Shown here one piece after another: positions 16,709 through 23,262 of a DNA stretch of 35,336 nt. Each line of letters opens with the position of its first letter. Position 1 is the first letter of the stretch. The stretch comes from Acidobacteriota bacterium. Its GTDB lineage: Bacteria; Acidobacteriota; Vicinamibacteria; Vicinamibacterales; Vicinamibacteraceae. The stretch is from contig JAEZCY010000179.1 in assembly GCA_023429845.1 (NCBI GenBank), forward strand, positions 1-35,336, given 5' to 3'. A program made the position numbers and the translations under genes. A model generated the notes under the pieces. It was given only the letters and a program-made list of their open reading frames with translations, had not been told where the DNA came from and made no database searches.

Positions 16709-17890
16709 CTACTTCGTTCCGCGCGCAACCGGCTCGAGCCGCACGATGGACGTCGTGGCGCCGTCGCGGTTCTCGAAGGCGACGTACACGTGGCCGTCCG
16801 GCCCCTGTCGCACGTCGCGAATCCGCCCACGCCGCTGAAGAAGCTGCTCGCTGACGGTCACGCGAGTGCCGTCGAGGCCGAGTCGCACGAGCTGCTGCCC
16901 GAGGCCGCCGACGAGCAGACTGCCCCGCCACTCTGGAAACGACGTGCCCGTGTACAGCACGAGGCCCGACGGCGCAATCGACGGCACCCAGACGTGCGCC
17001 GGCGCCTCCATGCCCTCGCGGATCGTGCCCGGATGGATGGCCGCCCCGGTGCGATACATCACCCCGAAGCCGACGGCCGGCCAGCCGTAGTTCTTCCCCG
17101 GTTCCACGCGGTTCAGCTCGTCGCCGCCCTGCGGGCCGTGTTCGGTGAGCCACAGGTTGCCCGTCGCGTCGTCGTACACGAGCCCCTGCGCGTTCCGGTG
17201 ACCGTAGCTCCAGATCTCCGGCAGCGCGTCGGCGCGCCCGGCGAACGGATTGTCCCGAGGCACCCCGCCATCGTCGTGAAGCCGCAGGACCGTGCCGTGG
17301 TGCGTGGACAGGTCCTGCGCAGGGTGCTTCGTCAGGTCGCCGTCCGGGTAGACCTGGCGGTCGCCGATCGTGACGAAGAGATGCCCCTTGCCGTCGAACG
17401 CGAGCCGCGAGCCGAAGTGGCCCTGCCCTTCCGACCAGGCCTTCGCCTCGAGCAGTTCCTCCACGTCAGAGAGGCGCGCGTCCTCGTAGCGCCCACGCAC
17501 GACGGCCGTCGTGTTGCGCGTGCCGTCTGGGGTGGCCTTCGAGTAGGTGAGGTAGACGAGCCGGTTCGTGGCGAACCCGGGATGCACGACGACATCCATC
17601 AACCCGCCCTGGCCGCCAGCGCGGACGGGCGGCACGCCGGCCACGGGCTCGGGAAGGAGCCGCCCGTCGTGGACGAGGCGCAGCCGTCCCCCGCGTTCGG
17701 TCACGAGCATGTCGCCGTCGGGCAGGAAGGCCATCGCCCACGGCACGAGCAGGCCCTCGGCGACAGTCACGACCCGGAAGTCATGGAGGGCCGAGCGCTC
17801 GACGTCCTGCGAGCCTGCGGCACGAACACCGACGATCAGGGTCGAGCTCGCGACCAGCGCGAGCAGGCGGGCGAAATGACGATCGATCAT
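16709..17890 (-). CDS. PQQ-dependent sugar dehydrogenase-like protein (YliI/GSDH family)
   Basis: A 393-residue exported beta-propeller protein with a signal peptide (FARLLALVASSTLIVGVRA). Family landmarks are VPWAMAFLPDGDMLVTER, the EGQGHFGSRLAFDGKGHLFVTIGDR catalytic-histidine region, RNAQGLVYDDATGNLWLTEHGPQGGDELN and GKNYGWP. Relatives bind PQQ and calcium and oxidise aldose sugars at C1 in the periplasm. The ATG at 17890 has GGAG 5 nt upstream, which decides it against a longer frame. It is divergent from rtcB, with a 50-nt shared upstream region. No PQQ biosynthesis gene lies in the window. Confidence 0.9.
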   Translation of the reverse strand: MIDRHFARLLALVASSTLIVGVRAAGSQDVERSALHDFRVVTVAEGLLVPWAMAFLPDGDMLVTERGGRLRLVHDGRLLPEPVAGVPPVRAGGQGGLMDVVVHPGFATNRLVYLTYSKATPDGTRNTTAVVRGRYEDARLSDVEELLEAKAWSEGQGHFGSRLAFDGKGHLFVTIGDRQVYPDGDLTKHPAQDLSTHHGTVLRLHDDGGVPRDNPFAGRADALPEIWSYGHRNAQGLVYDDATGNLWLTEHGPQGGDELNRVEPGKNYGWPAVGFGVMYRTGAAIHPGTIREGMEAPAHVWVPSIAPSGLVLYTGTSFPEWRGSLLVGGLGQQLVRLGLDGTRVTVSEQLLQRRGRIRDVRQGPDGHVYVAFENRDGATTSIVRLEPVARGTK

Positions 17891-17928
17891 GGACGCTCCG
17901 GAAGAGGTTTCATGGTGCCACGACGCGG

Positions 17929-17934
17929 TAGCCT
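17929..17934 (+). promoter_or_regulatory. Putative -10 box close to the rtcB start
   Basis: TAGCCT ends 6 nt before the ATG at 17941. The only purine-rich string, GAGG, touches the ATG and is too close to serve as a Shine-Dalgarno. The -35 region is poor. Confidence 0.3.
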
Positions 17935-17940
17935 TCGAGG

Positions 17941-19170
17941 ATGCAGATCTTCGGCGAGCACGACCAGGCCACGCTCGCGCAGTTCCGGGACGTCGCGTCC
18001 CGCGCCAACCGGGCTGCCTTGATGGCCGACGGCCACGTCGGCTACGTGATGCCCATCGGCGGTGTCGCGGCATACGACGACAAGGTGTCGGTCGTGGGCG
18101 TCGGCTTCGACATCGCCTGCGGCAACGCGGCGATTCGCACCAACCGCCTGCTGCCGGAGTTCGGCGAAACGGAGACGGAGCGCAGCGTCCGCCTGGGAGC
18201 GCTTGCCGACGAGATCCAGTCCACCATCAGCTTCGGCATCGGCCGGCGCAACCGGGCCGACGACGCACCCACGGACCACCCGCTGTTTGCCGACGAGGCG
18301 TGGGAGGCCGTGCCGAGGCCGGAACGCAGCAGCCTGCGCGACAAGGCTCGCTCCCAGCTCGGCACGGTGGGCAGCGGGAATCACTACGTCGATGTCTTCG
18401 CCGATGAAGCGAACCGCATCTGGGTGGGGGTGCACTTCGGCAGCCGCGGCTTCGGCCACACCGTGGCGTCGGCGTTCCTCTCCCTCTCGCAAGGCGGCAA
18501 ATGGGGCGCCCGCGCCCCCGAGAAGGAGGTGCTGCTCGAGCTGGGTCGGCCACTCGGCCATGACTACTGGGCGTTGATGACGCTTGCGGGGCGCTACGCG
18601 TATGCCGGCCGCGAATGGGTGGCGCGCAAGGTGGTCTCGCTGCTCGACGCGCGCGAAGAGGACCTCGTCCACAATCATCACAATTTCGCCTGGAAGGAAC
18701 GCCACGGGGGCGACGAGCTCGTCGTCGTGCGCAAGGGTGCCACTCCCGCCTTCCCGGGGCAGCGCGGGTTCATCGGCGGCTCGATGGGTGACGATGCCGT
18801 GATCGTCGAGGGCGTGGACACCCGGCGGCAGGTGGCGCCCGAGATTCACGATCTCCAGCGGCGCGCGCTGTTCTCGACGGTCCACGGCGCCGGACGCGTG
18901 ATGTCGCGCACGCAGGCCGCGGGCAAGATCGATCGGCGCACGGGCAAGGTGCGCCAGCCTGGCGCCGTGTCGCCGCAGATGATGCGCGAGTGGGTCGGCC
19001 GCCAGGGCGTCATCCTGCGCGGCGGCGGCACCGACGAAAGCCCGCACGTCTATCGCCGGCTGCCGGACGTCCTCGAGCACCAGCGCGGGACCATCCGCAT
19101 CCTGCACACCTTGCGTCCTCTCGTCGTCGTCATGGCGGGGGCAAACGAGTTCGATCCGTACAAGGACTAG
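17941..19170 (+). CDS. rtcB: RtcB-family RNA ligase
   Basis: A 409-residue RtcB homologue, which joins RNA 2',3'-cyclic phosphate or 3'-phosphate ends to 5'-OH ends using GTP and manganese. The metal ligands are all found: D57 and C60 (GVGFDIACGN), H148 (GTVGSGNHYVDV), H165 (VHFGSRGFG) and H247 (HNHHNFA). The guanylylated histidine is H315 in STVHGAGRVMSR, and the RKGATPA and IGGSMGDDA motifs are intact. The usual HSGSRG reads HFGSRG here, a substitution next to a ligand. No archease or RtcA gene is adjacent. RNase HI follows 88 nt downstream on the same strand. Confidence 0.94.
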   Translation: MQIFGEHDQATLAQFRDVASRANRAALMADGHVGYVMPIGGVAAYDDKVSVVGVGFDIACGNAAIRTNRLLPEFGETETERSVRLGALADEIQSTISFGIGRRNRADDAPTDHPLFADEAWEAVPRPERSSLRDKARSQLGTVGSGNHYVDVFADEANRIWVGVHFGSRGFGHTVASAFLSLSQGGKWGARAPEKEVLLELGRPLGHDYWALMTLAGRYAYAGREWVARKVVSLLDAREEDLVHNHHNFAWKERHGGDELVVVRKGATPAFPGQRGFIGGSMGDDAVIVEGVDTRRQVAPEIHDLQRRALFSTVHGAGRVMSRTQAAGKIDRRTGKVRQPGAVSPQMMREWVGRQGVILRGGGTDESPHVYRRLPDVLEHQRGTIRILHTLRPLVVVMAGANEFDPYKD

Positions 19171-19246
19171 AGGGCGGTCGTCGAGTCGCGCCTGTCGCGC
19201 TGAAGCCTTCCGAAGGCCGAAGGCCGGATGACGAAGGCCGTCAGGG

Positions 19247-19252
19247 TACGAT
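19247..19252 (+). promoter_or_regulatory. Putative -10 box close to the RNase HI start
   Basis: TACGAT ends 6 nt before the ATG at 19259, and no Shine-Dalgarno precedes that ATG. No convincing -35 box was found. Just upstream the spacer is built of repeated GAAGGCC units. Confidence 0.35.
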
Positions 19253-19258
19253 CACCCG

Positions 19259-19843
19259 ATGATCACGGCGTACACGGATGGCGGCGCGCGAGGCAATCCA
19301 GGCCCTGCCGGTTACGGGGTGCATGTCCTGGACGATCAGGGCAACACGCTCGCGGAACTGGTGGGCCCGCTTGGTCACGCCACCAACAACGTCGCGGAGT
19401 ACTCGGGACTGATTGCGGCCCTGCAATGGGCGCTCGACAACGGCGAGCGGAGTCTGCGCGTGCGCATGGACTCCGAGCTCGTGATCAAGCAGATGCGCGG
19501 CCAGTACAAGGTGAAGCACGCGGGCCTGCAGCCTCTCCACGCTGCGGCGCAGCGTCTCGTGTCGCAACTCGGGCGCGTGACGTTCGAACACGTGCGCCGC
19601 GAACAGAACAAGGTCGCTGACGCGCTGTCGAACAAGGCCATGGACCTGGCCGAAGGGAAGACGCCGGTGGCGGAAGCGGCGCCCGTGAACGTGCCGGTCG
19701 GCGCCTCCGCCGGATCGTCCGTGCGCAGGGACACACCGCGGGATGAGCCCTTCGCACCGCGCACCATCAGCATCCCCCGGCCGGCGCGTTCGGCCGCAGC
19801 GAAGTCGAACCCTTCGCCGCGCTTCGACTTCGACATCGACTGA
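19259..19843 (+). CDS. rnhA: Ribonuclease HI with a disordered C-terminal tail
   Basis: A 194-residue protein whose first 133 residues are a complete RNase HI, which cuts the RNA of RNA-DNA hybrids. The catalytic carboxylates are D7 (TDGGARGNPGP), E47 (TNNVAEYSGL), D71 (RMDSELV) and D121 (NKVADALSN). It is of the short type without the basic handle of E. coli RNase HI. Residues about 134-194 are rich in Pro, Ala, Ser and Arg and end in acidic FDFDID; this tail is likely disordered and is not part of the fold. The gene converges with pgeF, with 3 nt between stops. Confidence 0.93.
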   Translation: MITAYTDGGARGNPGPAGYGVHVLDDQGNTLAELVGPLGHATNNVAEYSGLIAALQWALDNGERSLRVRMDSELVIKQMRGQYKVKHAGLQPLHAAAQRLVSQLGRVTFEHVRREQNKVADALSNKAMDLAEGKTPVAEAAPVNVPVGASAGSSVRRDTPRDEPFAPRTISIPRPARSAAAKSNPSPRFDFDID

Positions 19844-19846
19844 CGG

Positions 19847-20623
19847 TCAGCGCACCCGGCGGATCGCCGCGGCCATGCGCCCGGCGGCCGCGCCATGCAC
19901 CCGGTACGACTCGAACACGCCGGCATGGGCGGCCGTACACAGCCCCGCCGTGTGCACCTGCGCCGGCCGCACGCCCGCGGCGACGAGCTGATCGCGCGTG
20001 ACCGTCCAGAGGTCGAGAAGGTACTTGCCCGGAGCCGCGGCCCGACGCCACCACCTGTCGCGCGCCCAGTCGTTCGTCCACGCGGCACGGAACGCGTCAA
20101 CGACCTCCCCGCCCACCTCATAGGCCTCCGGCCCGATACTCGGCCCGATGGCGACGACGATGTCTTCCGGCCTGGTTCCGAACCGGGTGCGGAGCACGTC
20201 CACCATGCGTGCCGGCGCGCCGGCGACCGACCCTCGCCAGCCCGCGTGCACGGCGGCCACTGCGCCCGTGCCCACGTCGACGTAGAGCGCAGGGATGCAG
20301 TCGGCCGTTCGCACGGAAAGGGCCACGTCGGAGCGGTCGGTCGCCAGCAGATCGCCTTCGGGCCAGCCCGTTGCGGTCGGCGCGACGCAGTCGGTGTGCG
20401 TGGTCACGCCGTGCACCTGCTGCAGCCGCCACAGGTCGGTTTCGTCCACGCCGAGATACGCCGCCAGTGGGGACCACCCGGCGCCCGTGCCGGCATGCGG
20501 CAGGTCGAGCCCACGGGTCGTGAACAGATGGTGCGCATGCGGCAACAGCGCATCGCAGACGAGCGCGTCTCCCCACGGAGTCGTGATCCAGCGGAACGGC
20601 GGCAGCGGCGCGGGCAGGGACAT
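19847..20623 (-). CDS. pgeF: Peptidoglycan editing factor / laccase-domain protein (YfiH family)
   Basis: A 258-residue YfiH/PgeF protein. Motifs in order: WRLQQVHGVTTHT, LSVRTADCIPALYVD with the metal-site cysteine, AAVHAGWRGSVAG with the metal histidine, AIGPSIGPEAYEVG, and the C-terminal HTAGLCTAAHAGVFESYRVHG with further ligands. In E. coli PgeF hydrolyses UDP-MurNAc-L-Ser, correcting MurC errors; homologues were also described as multicopper polyphenol oxidases or purine nucleosidases. The ATG at 20623 is supported by a promoter-like pair whose -10 ends 6 nt upstream; a TTG 15 nt earlier is less likely. The dcw cluster, including murC, lies in the same window but in a different unit. Confidence 0.9.
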   Translation of the reverse strand: MSLPAPLPPFRWITTPWGDALVCDALLPHAHHLFTTRGLDLPHAGTGAGWSPLAAYLGVDETDLWRLQQVHGVTTHTDCVAPTATGWPEGDLLATDRSDVALSVRTADCIPALYVDVGTGAVAAVHAGWRGSVAGAPARMVDVLRTRFGTRPEDIVVAIGPSIGPEAYEVGGEVVDAFRAAWTNDWARDRWWRRAAAPGKYLLDLWTVTRDQLVAAGVRPAQVHTAGLCTAAHAGVFESYRVHGAAAGRMAAAIRRVR

Positions 20624-20629
20624 CCGACG

Positions 20630-20658
20630 ATCATGCAACGGACGTCACCGACCGCCAA
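20630..20658 (-). promoter_or_regulatory. Putative promoter of pgeF
   Basis: On the minus strand TTGGCG (20653-20658) and CATGAT (20630-20635) are 17 nt apart, and the -10 box ends 6 nt before the ATG at 20623. No Shine-Dalgarno is present, so the mRNA would be leaderless or nearly so. Confidence 0.4.
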
Positions 20659-21022
20659 CCGGCGGTACCGTCGTCTCTGCGCCTCGAACGGTCCACTCAG
20701 ACAGGCGCTTTCCTTCCGTTTTCAGGCAACACGCGCCGCCCGGCGCTCGCGTGTACGCATGGTCGGCGCCGACTTCAGCAACCAGGGTTGCGCGCGCGCG
20801 GCAGCGTGGTGTGGGCGGGCACGGCCTCACGCACCGCGCGCCACGGCGCCAAGCGTCGGGTCTTGAACGACTTACGCGTTATGCGCCGCCACGGGCGGCT
20901 GGTTGGCACGCGGCGTGAAGTACGACTGGCGGCACGGACCCGCCACGCGCGACGAGCACGCGCAGGTCACACGACCATGGGGTCCACGCCAACGTCGCTG
21001 CACTGCGCTGCCGGGCCACCGT
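20659..21022. other. Intergenic region without a recognised gene
   Basis: About 360 nt between the pgeF promoter and the hairpin before the small-protein gene. Open frames here are short, arginine-rich and unlike any family I know. A run of alternating GC lies near 20790-20800. It must contain the promoter of the downstream gene, but I could not pick a site with confidence. Confidence 0.5.
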
Positions 21023-21058
21023 GTCGCGAGACGCCGGTGGTCCGGCGGCGATCGCGAC
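21023..21058 (+). promoter_or_regulatory. Two-part 5' hairpin before the small-protein gene
   Basis: Outer arms GTCGCGA (21023-21029) and TCGCGAC (21052-21058) form 7 perfect pairs. Inner arms CGCCGG (21032-21037) and CCGGCG (21042-21047) form 6 GC pairs with a TGGT loop. An asymmetric internal loop of 2 and 4 nt lies between. It ends 6 nt before the GAGAGG ribosome-binding site of the gene at 21079, so it may influence translation or mRNA stability. Confidence 0.55.
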
Positions 21059-21078
21059 TTCACAGAGAGGACACGCAC

Positions 21079-21387
21079 ATGACCATCAAGATCGTCGCCG
21101 CCAACGAGCAGGCCAGCCCCGCAGGCAAGCTGGCCGAGGCCGAACTGCACTTCGCCGACGGGCCGCTCAGCGGACTCAAGCTGATTGGTTTCGCCGTCTG
21201 GGAGCGCCGCTCCGCTGCCGGTCGCCGCAACGTCACGTTTCCCGCGCGCACGTACTCGGTCAACGGGGAGCGACGGAGCTTCGCGCTGCTGCGACCTGTC
21301 GTGGACACGGAGTCGCAGGACCGTCTGCGCGATCTCATCCTCTCGGCCTACAACGAGCACGAGGCGCAGAACGCGCTCGCACGGTAG
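21079..21387 (+). CDS. Small protein, possibly SpoVG-like
   Basis: A 102-residue protein that I do not recognise with certainty. Its layout is a short N-terminal tail, strands around AEAELHF and GLKLIGFAVWER, a basic loop (SAAGRRNVTFPARTY), another strand pair with RRSFALLRP, and a C-terminal helix QDRLRDLILSAYNEHE. This order and the final helix ending in a tyrosine resemble SpoVG, a small nucleic-acid-binding protein, but identity is low. The ATG at 21079 has GAGAGG 8 nt upstream, and a strong hairpin lies before it. It converges with the glycosyltransferase gene. Coding status is well supported; function is an inference. Confidence 0.75.
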   Translation: MTIKIVAANEQASPAGKLAEAELHFADGPLSGLKLIGFAVWERRSAAGRRNVTFPARTYSVNGERRSFALLRPVVDTESQDRLRDLILSAYNEHEAQNALAR

Positions 21388-21388
21388 T

Positions 21389-21406
21389 GCGCCGCAGGGC
21401 CGGCGC
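21389..21406. terminator. Hairpin between convergent genes
   Basis: GCGCCG (21389-21394) and CGGCGC (21401-21406) pair around a 6-nt loop, in the 23 nt between the small-protein gene stop and the glycosyltransferase stop. It could end transcription in both directions; no U-run is present. Confidence 0.35.
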
Positions 21407-21410
21407 TGCG

Positions 21411-23198
21411 TCAGGGTGTGGCGGTGATCCTCGTCGTGCCGATTGGCTCGCCGCTGCGGTACGCGTCGCGGTCGGTAGACAGCCAGATGCGCGTCGTGAC
21501 GGGGCGCCCGATCTCTGCGCGCGGGGGCCAATCCAGGGCGCCGACGAGGTGGGCAGCCAGGGGCTCGACCTCGGCAACGTCGAGCACGAACGCGAGCGGG
21601 CGGCGCTCCTGCACGGACCAGGCCGCGATCGTCGCGAACGCTGCCGGGTCGAGCAGATCCAGACGGACGACCGGGCGGCCGCTGTAGTACGACGCGGACG
21701 CGCTGTGCTGGGCCGCCACGATCACGGCGTCGCCTGGCAGGCGGTCGCGGACGAACGTGCCCGCCGCTTCGTAGCGGAGTTCGCGACTGCGGACATCGAA
21801 CACGCCGAGTTGTCGCGCTCGCTGCAGGTTCGGTATGGCAACGATCAGGATGGACGCACAGCACATCGGAAAGCGCCACGACCATCGCCCCGCGCCTCCC
21901 TCCTGCGCACCACGCGCGTCATCGTCAGGCGCGTGCGTCGCAGGCTGCAGGAGGCTGGTCACGCCGACCGGCAGGATCGCCAGCGCGATCAACATGAAGC
22001 GGAGGTATGTCCACGAATCGAACGGCACGTAGACGAGGTACAGCGCGATCGTCAGCACCGCCATCGACAGCATCGGCTGGTGGCGCGGGTCCCGCACTGC
22101 GTGCACGGTGAGCAGCAGGGCGCCAACGACGAGCAGGGCGAGTGCGGGCGGCCCGAACGCCTCGTGCAGCCACGCCGTGTAGCGCGCGACGTTCGTGGGC
22201 AGGTGCGTGATGGCAAAGAGCTCGCTCGCGCCTCCGTAACCGGACTGCAGGGCCGACCCGTAGAGCTCGTGCTGAGCTGCCGCCACGAGGGCAATGGCGG
22301 CCGACGCCCCTGTCAGGACGACTGACGCCGCTCGCCACGCGGACGGTCCGGCGCGACGCCCGATGTACGCCTGCCAGCACACGGGTAGTGCCAGGGGCGC
22401 CAGGTTCGGCCGGATGGCAATGGCGACGAATGTAGCCAACGCCGTGGCCACGAGAGCGGCGCGTCCGCTGCGGGCCGCGAGTGCAAGCGCGAGCAGCCAT
22501 GCTGCCAGGGCCGGCACGTCGGACATGGGCTGCAGGGCCTGGAAGAGAAACGGCGGCGCGGATGCGAGTGCGATGGCGGTGAGGGCGGCCGCCGGCGCGC
22601 CGCCGTGCGGAAGTGCGAGAGCGTACGCGGCCGCGATTGCGGCGAGCGCAGCCAGGAGCGGCAACGTTCGCACGGCTGCCGCTTCGCCTCCCATGCGCAA
22701 CGCGACGGCCTGCAGCCAGGGCAGCCCGGGTGGGTATATCGGCACCGTCGCGGCGCCGTCGGGAGCCGGCCGGAACCCGAGTCCGCTCTGCCGCCATGCC
22801 GCGTCGGGCAGGCCAGCGATATCGAGAGGCAGGGGAACACGCACGGCCCCGGCGTTCCACCGCGCCGCTTGCGCCAGGTAGCCCGCGGAATCAGCGCCGC
22901 CAACACTGACGGCTCCCCGCGTTGCCAGGAGCACGACGAGGAGGAAAGCAGCGAAGGCGGCGCTGGCCGCGTACGGCGCAGGCGAGGCGCCGAGATCGTG
23001 AAGCAGGGGCCGCGGGCCTCGCACGAACAGCGCGGTCCCGAGCAGCAAGGCCGCCGTCATGAACAGGCGTGTCGGGCCGGAAATGGAGAGGGCGATGATC
23101 TCGAGCGAGATCGCACCGAGGGCAGAGACGATGGCGGCGGTCGCGAAGCAGCACCACGCCGCGATGGCGAGCGCGAGGGCCGCGGTGCGCGCAGTCAC
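21411..23198 (-). CDS. Polytopic membrane protein, GT-C glycosyltransferase-like
   Basis: A 595-residue integral membrane protein with about ten to twelve hydrophobic helices over residues 1-430 and a soluble C-terminal domain of about 150 residues. The first external loop holds GGADSAGYLAQAARW, followed by PIYPPGLPWLQAVALRMGG, a pattern typical of GT-C enzymes of the PMT/ArnT/ELP3-like 'hypothetical membrane mannosyltransferase' kind, in which an acidic residue in the first loop is catalytic. Such enzymes use polyprenyl-linked sugars. Donor and acceptor are unknown. The start is a GTG at 23198; no ATG gives a full first helix, and a TAGAAT box lies 8 nt upstream. It follows the radical SAM gene on the same strand. 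Confidence 0.72.
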   Translation of the reverse strand: MTARTAALALAIAAWCCFATAAIVSALGAISLEIIALSISGPTRLFMTAALLLGTALFVRGPRPLLHDLGASPAPYAASAAFAAFLLVVLLATRGAVSVGGADSAGYLAQAARWNAGAVRVPLPLDIAGLPDAAWRQSGLGFRPAPDGAATVPIYPPGLPWLQAVALRMGGEAAAVRTLPLLAALAAIAAAYALALPHGGAPAAALTAIALASAPPFLFQALQPMSDVPALAAWLLALALAARSGRAALVATALATFVAIAIRPNLAPLALPVCWQAYIGRRAGPSAWRAASVVLTGASAAIALVAAAQHELYGSALQSGYGGASELFAITHLPTNVARYTAWLHEAFGPPALALLVVGALLLTVHAVRDPRHQPMLSMAVLTIALYLVYVPFDSWTYLRFMLIALAILPVGVTSLLQPATHAPDDDARGAQEGGAGRWSWRFPMCCASILIVAIPNLQRARQLGVFDVRSRELRYEAAGTFVRDRLPGDAVIVAAQHSASASYYSGRPVVRLDLLDPAAFATIAAWSVQERRPLAFVLDVAEVEPLAAHLVGALDWPPRAEIGRPVTTRIWLSTDRDAYRSGEPIGTTRITATP

Positions 23199-23206
23199 AG
23201 AGCGCG

Positions 23207-23212
23207 ATTCTA
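23207..23212 (-). promoter_or_regulatory. Putative -10 box of the GT-C-like gene
   Basis: TAGAAT on the minus strand matches the -10 consensus at five of six positions and ends 8 nt before the GTG at 23198. No Shine-Dalgarno is present. The -35 region is not recognisable. Confidence 0.4.
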
Positions 23213-23262
23213 CGGCAGGGCACCGTCGGCCTGGCGGCGCTCCGCCGCGCGGATTGGGGCCG

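Noticed and set aside
20790..20800. Alternating GC run as a possible special DNA structure site
   Set aside because: Short GC alternation is expected by chance in such GC-rich DNA; nothing else supports a role.
20872..21885. 337-codon minus-strand open frame across the small-protein gene
   Set aside because: Arg-rich shadow sequence overlapping two supported genes; no start signal.
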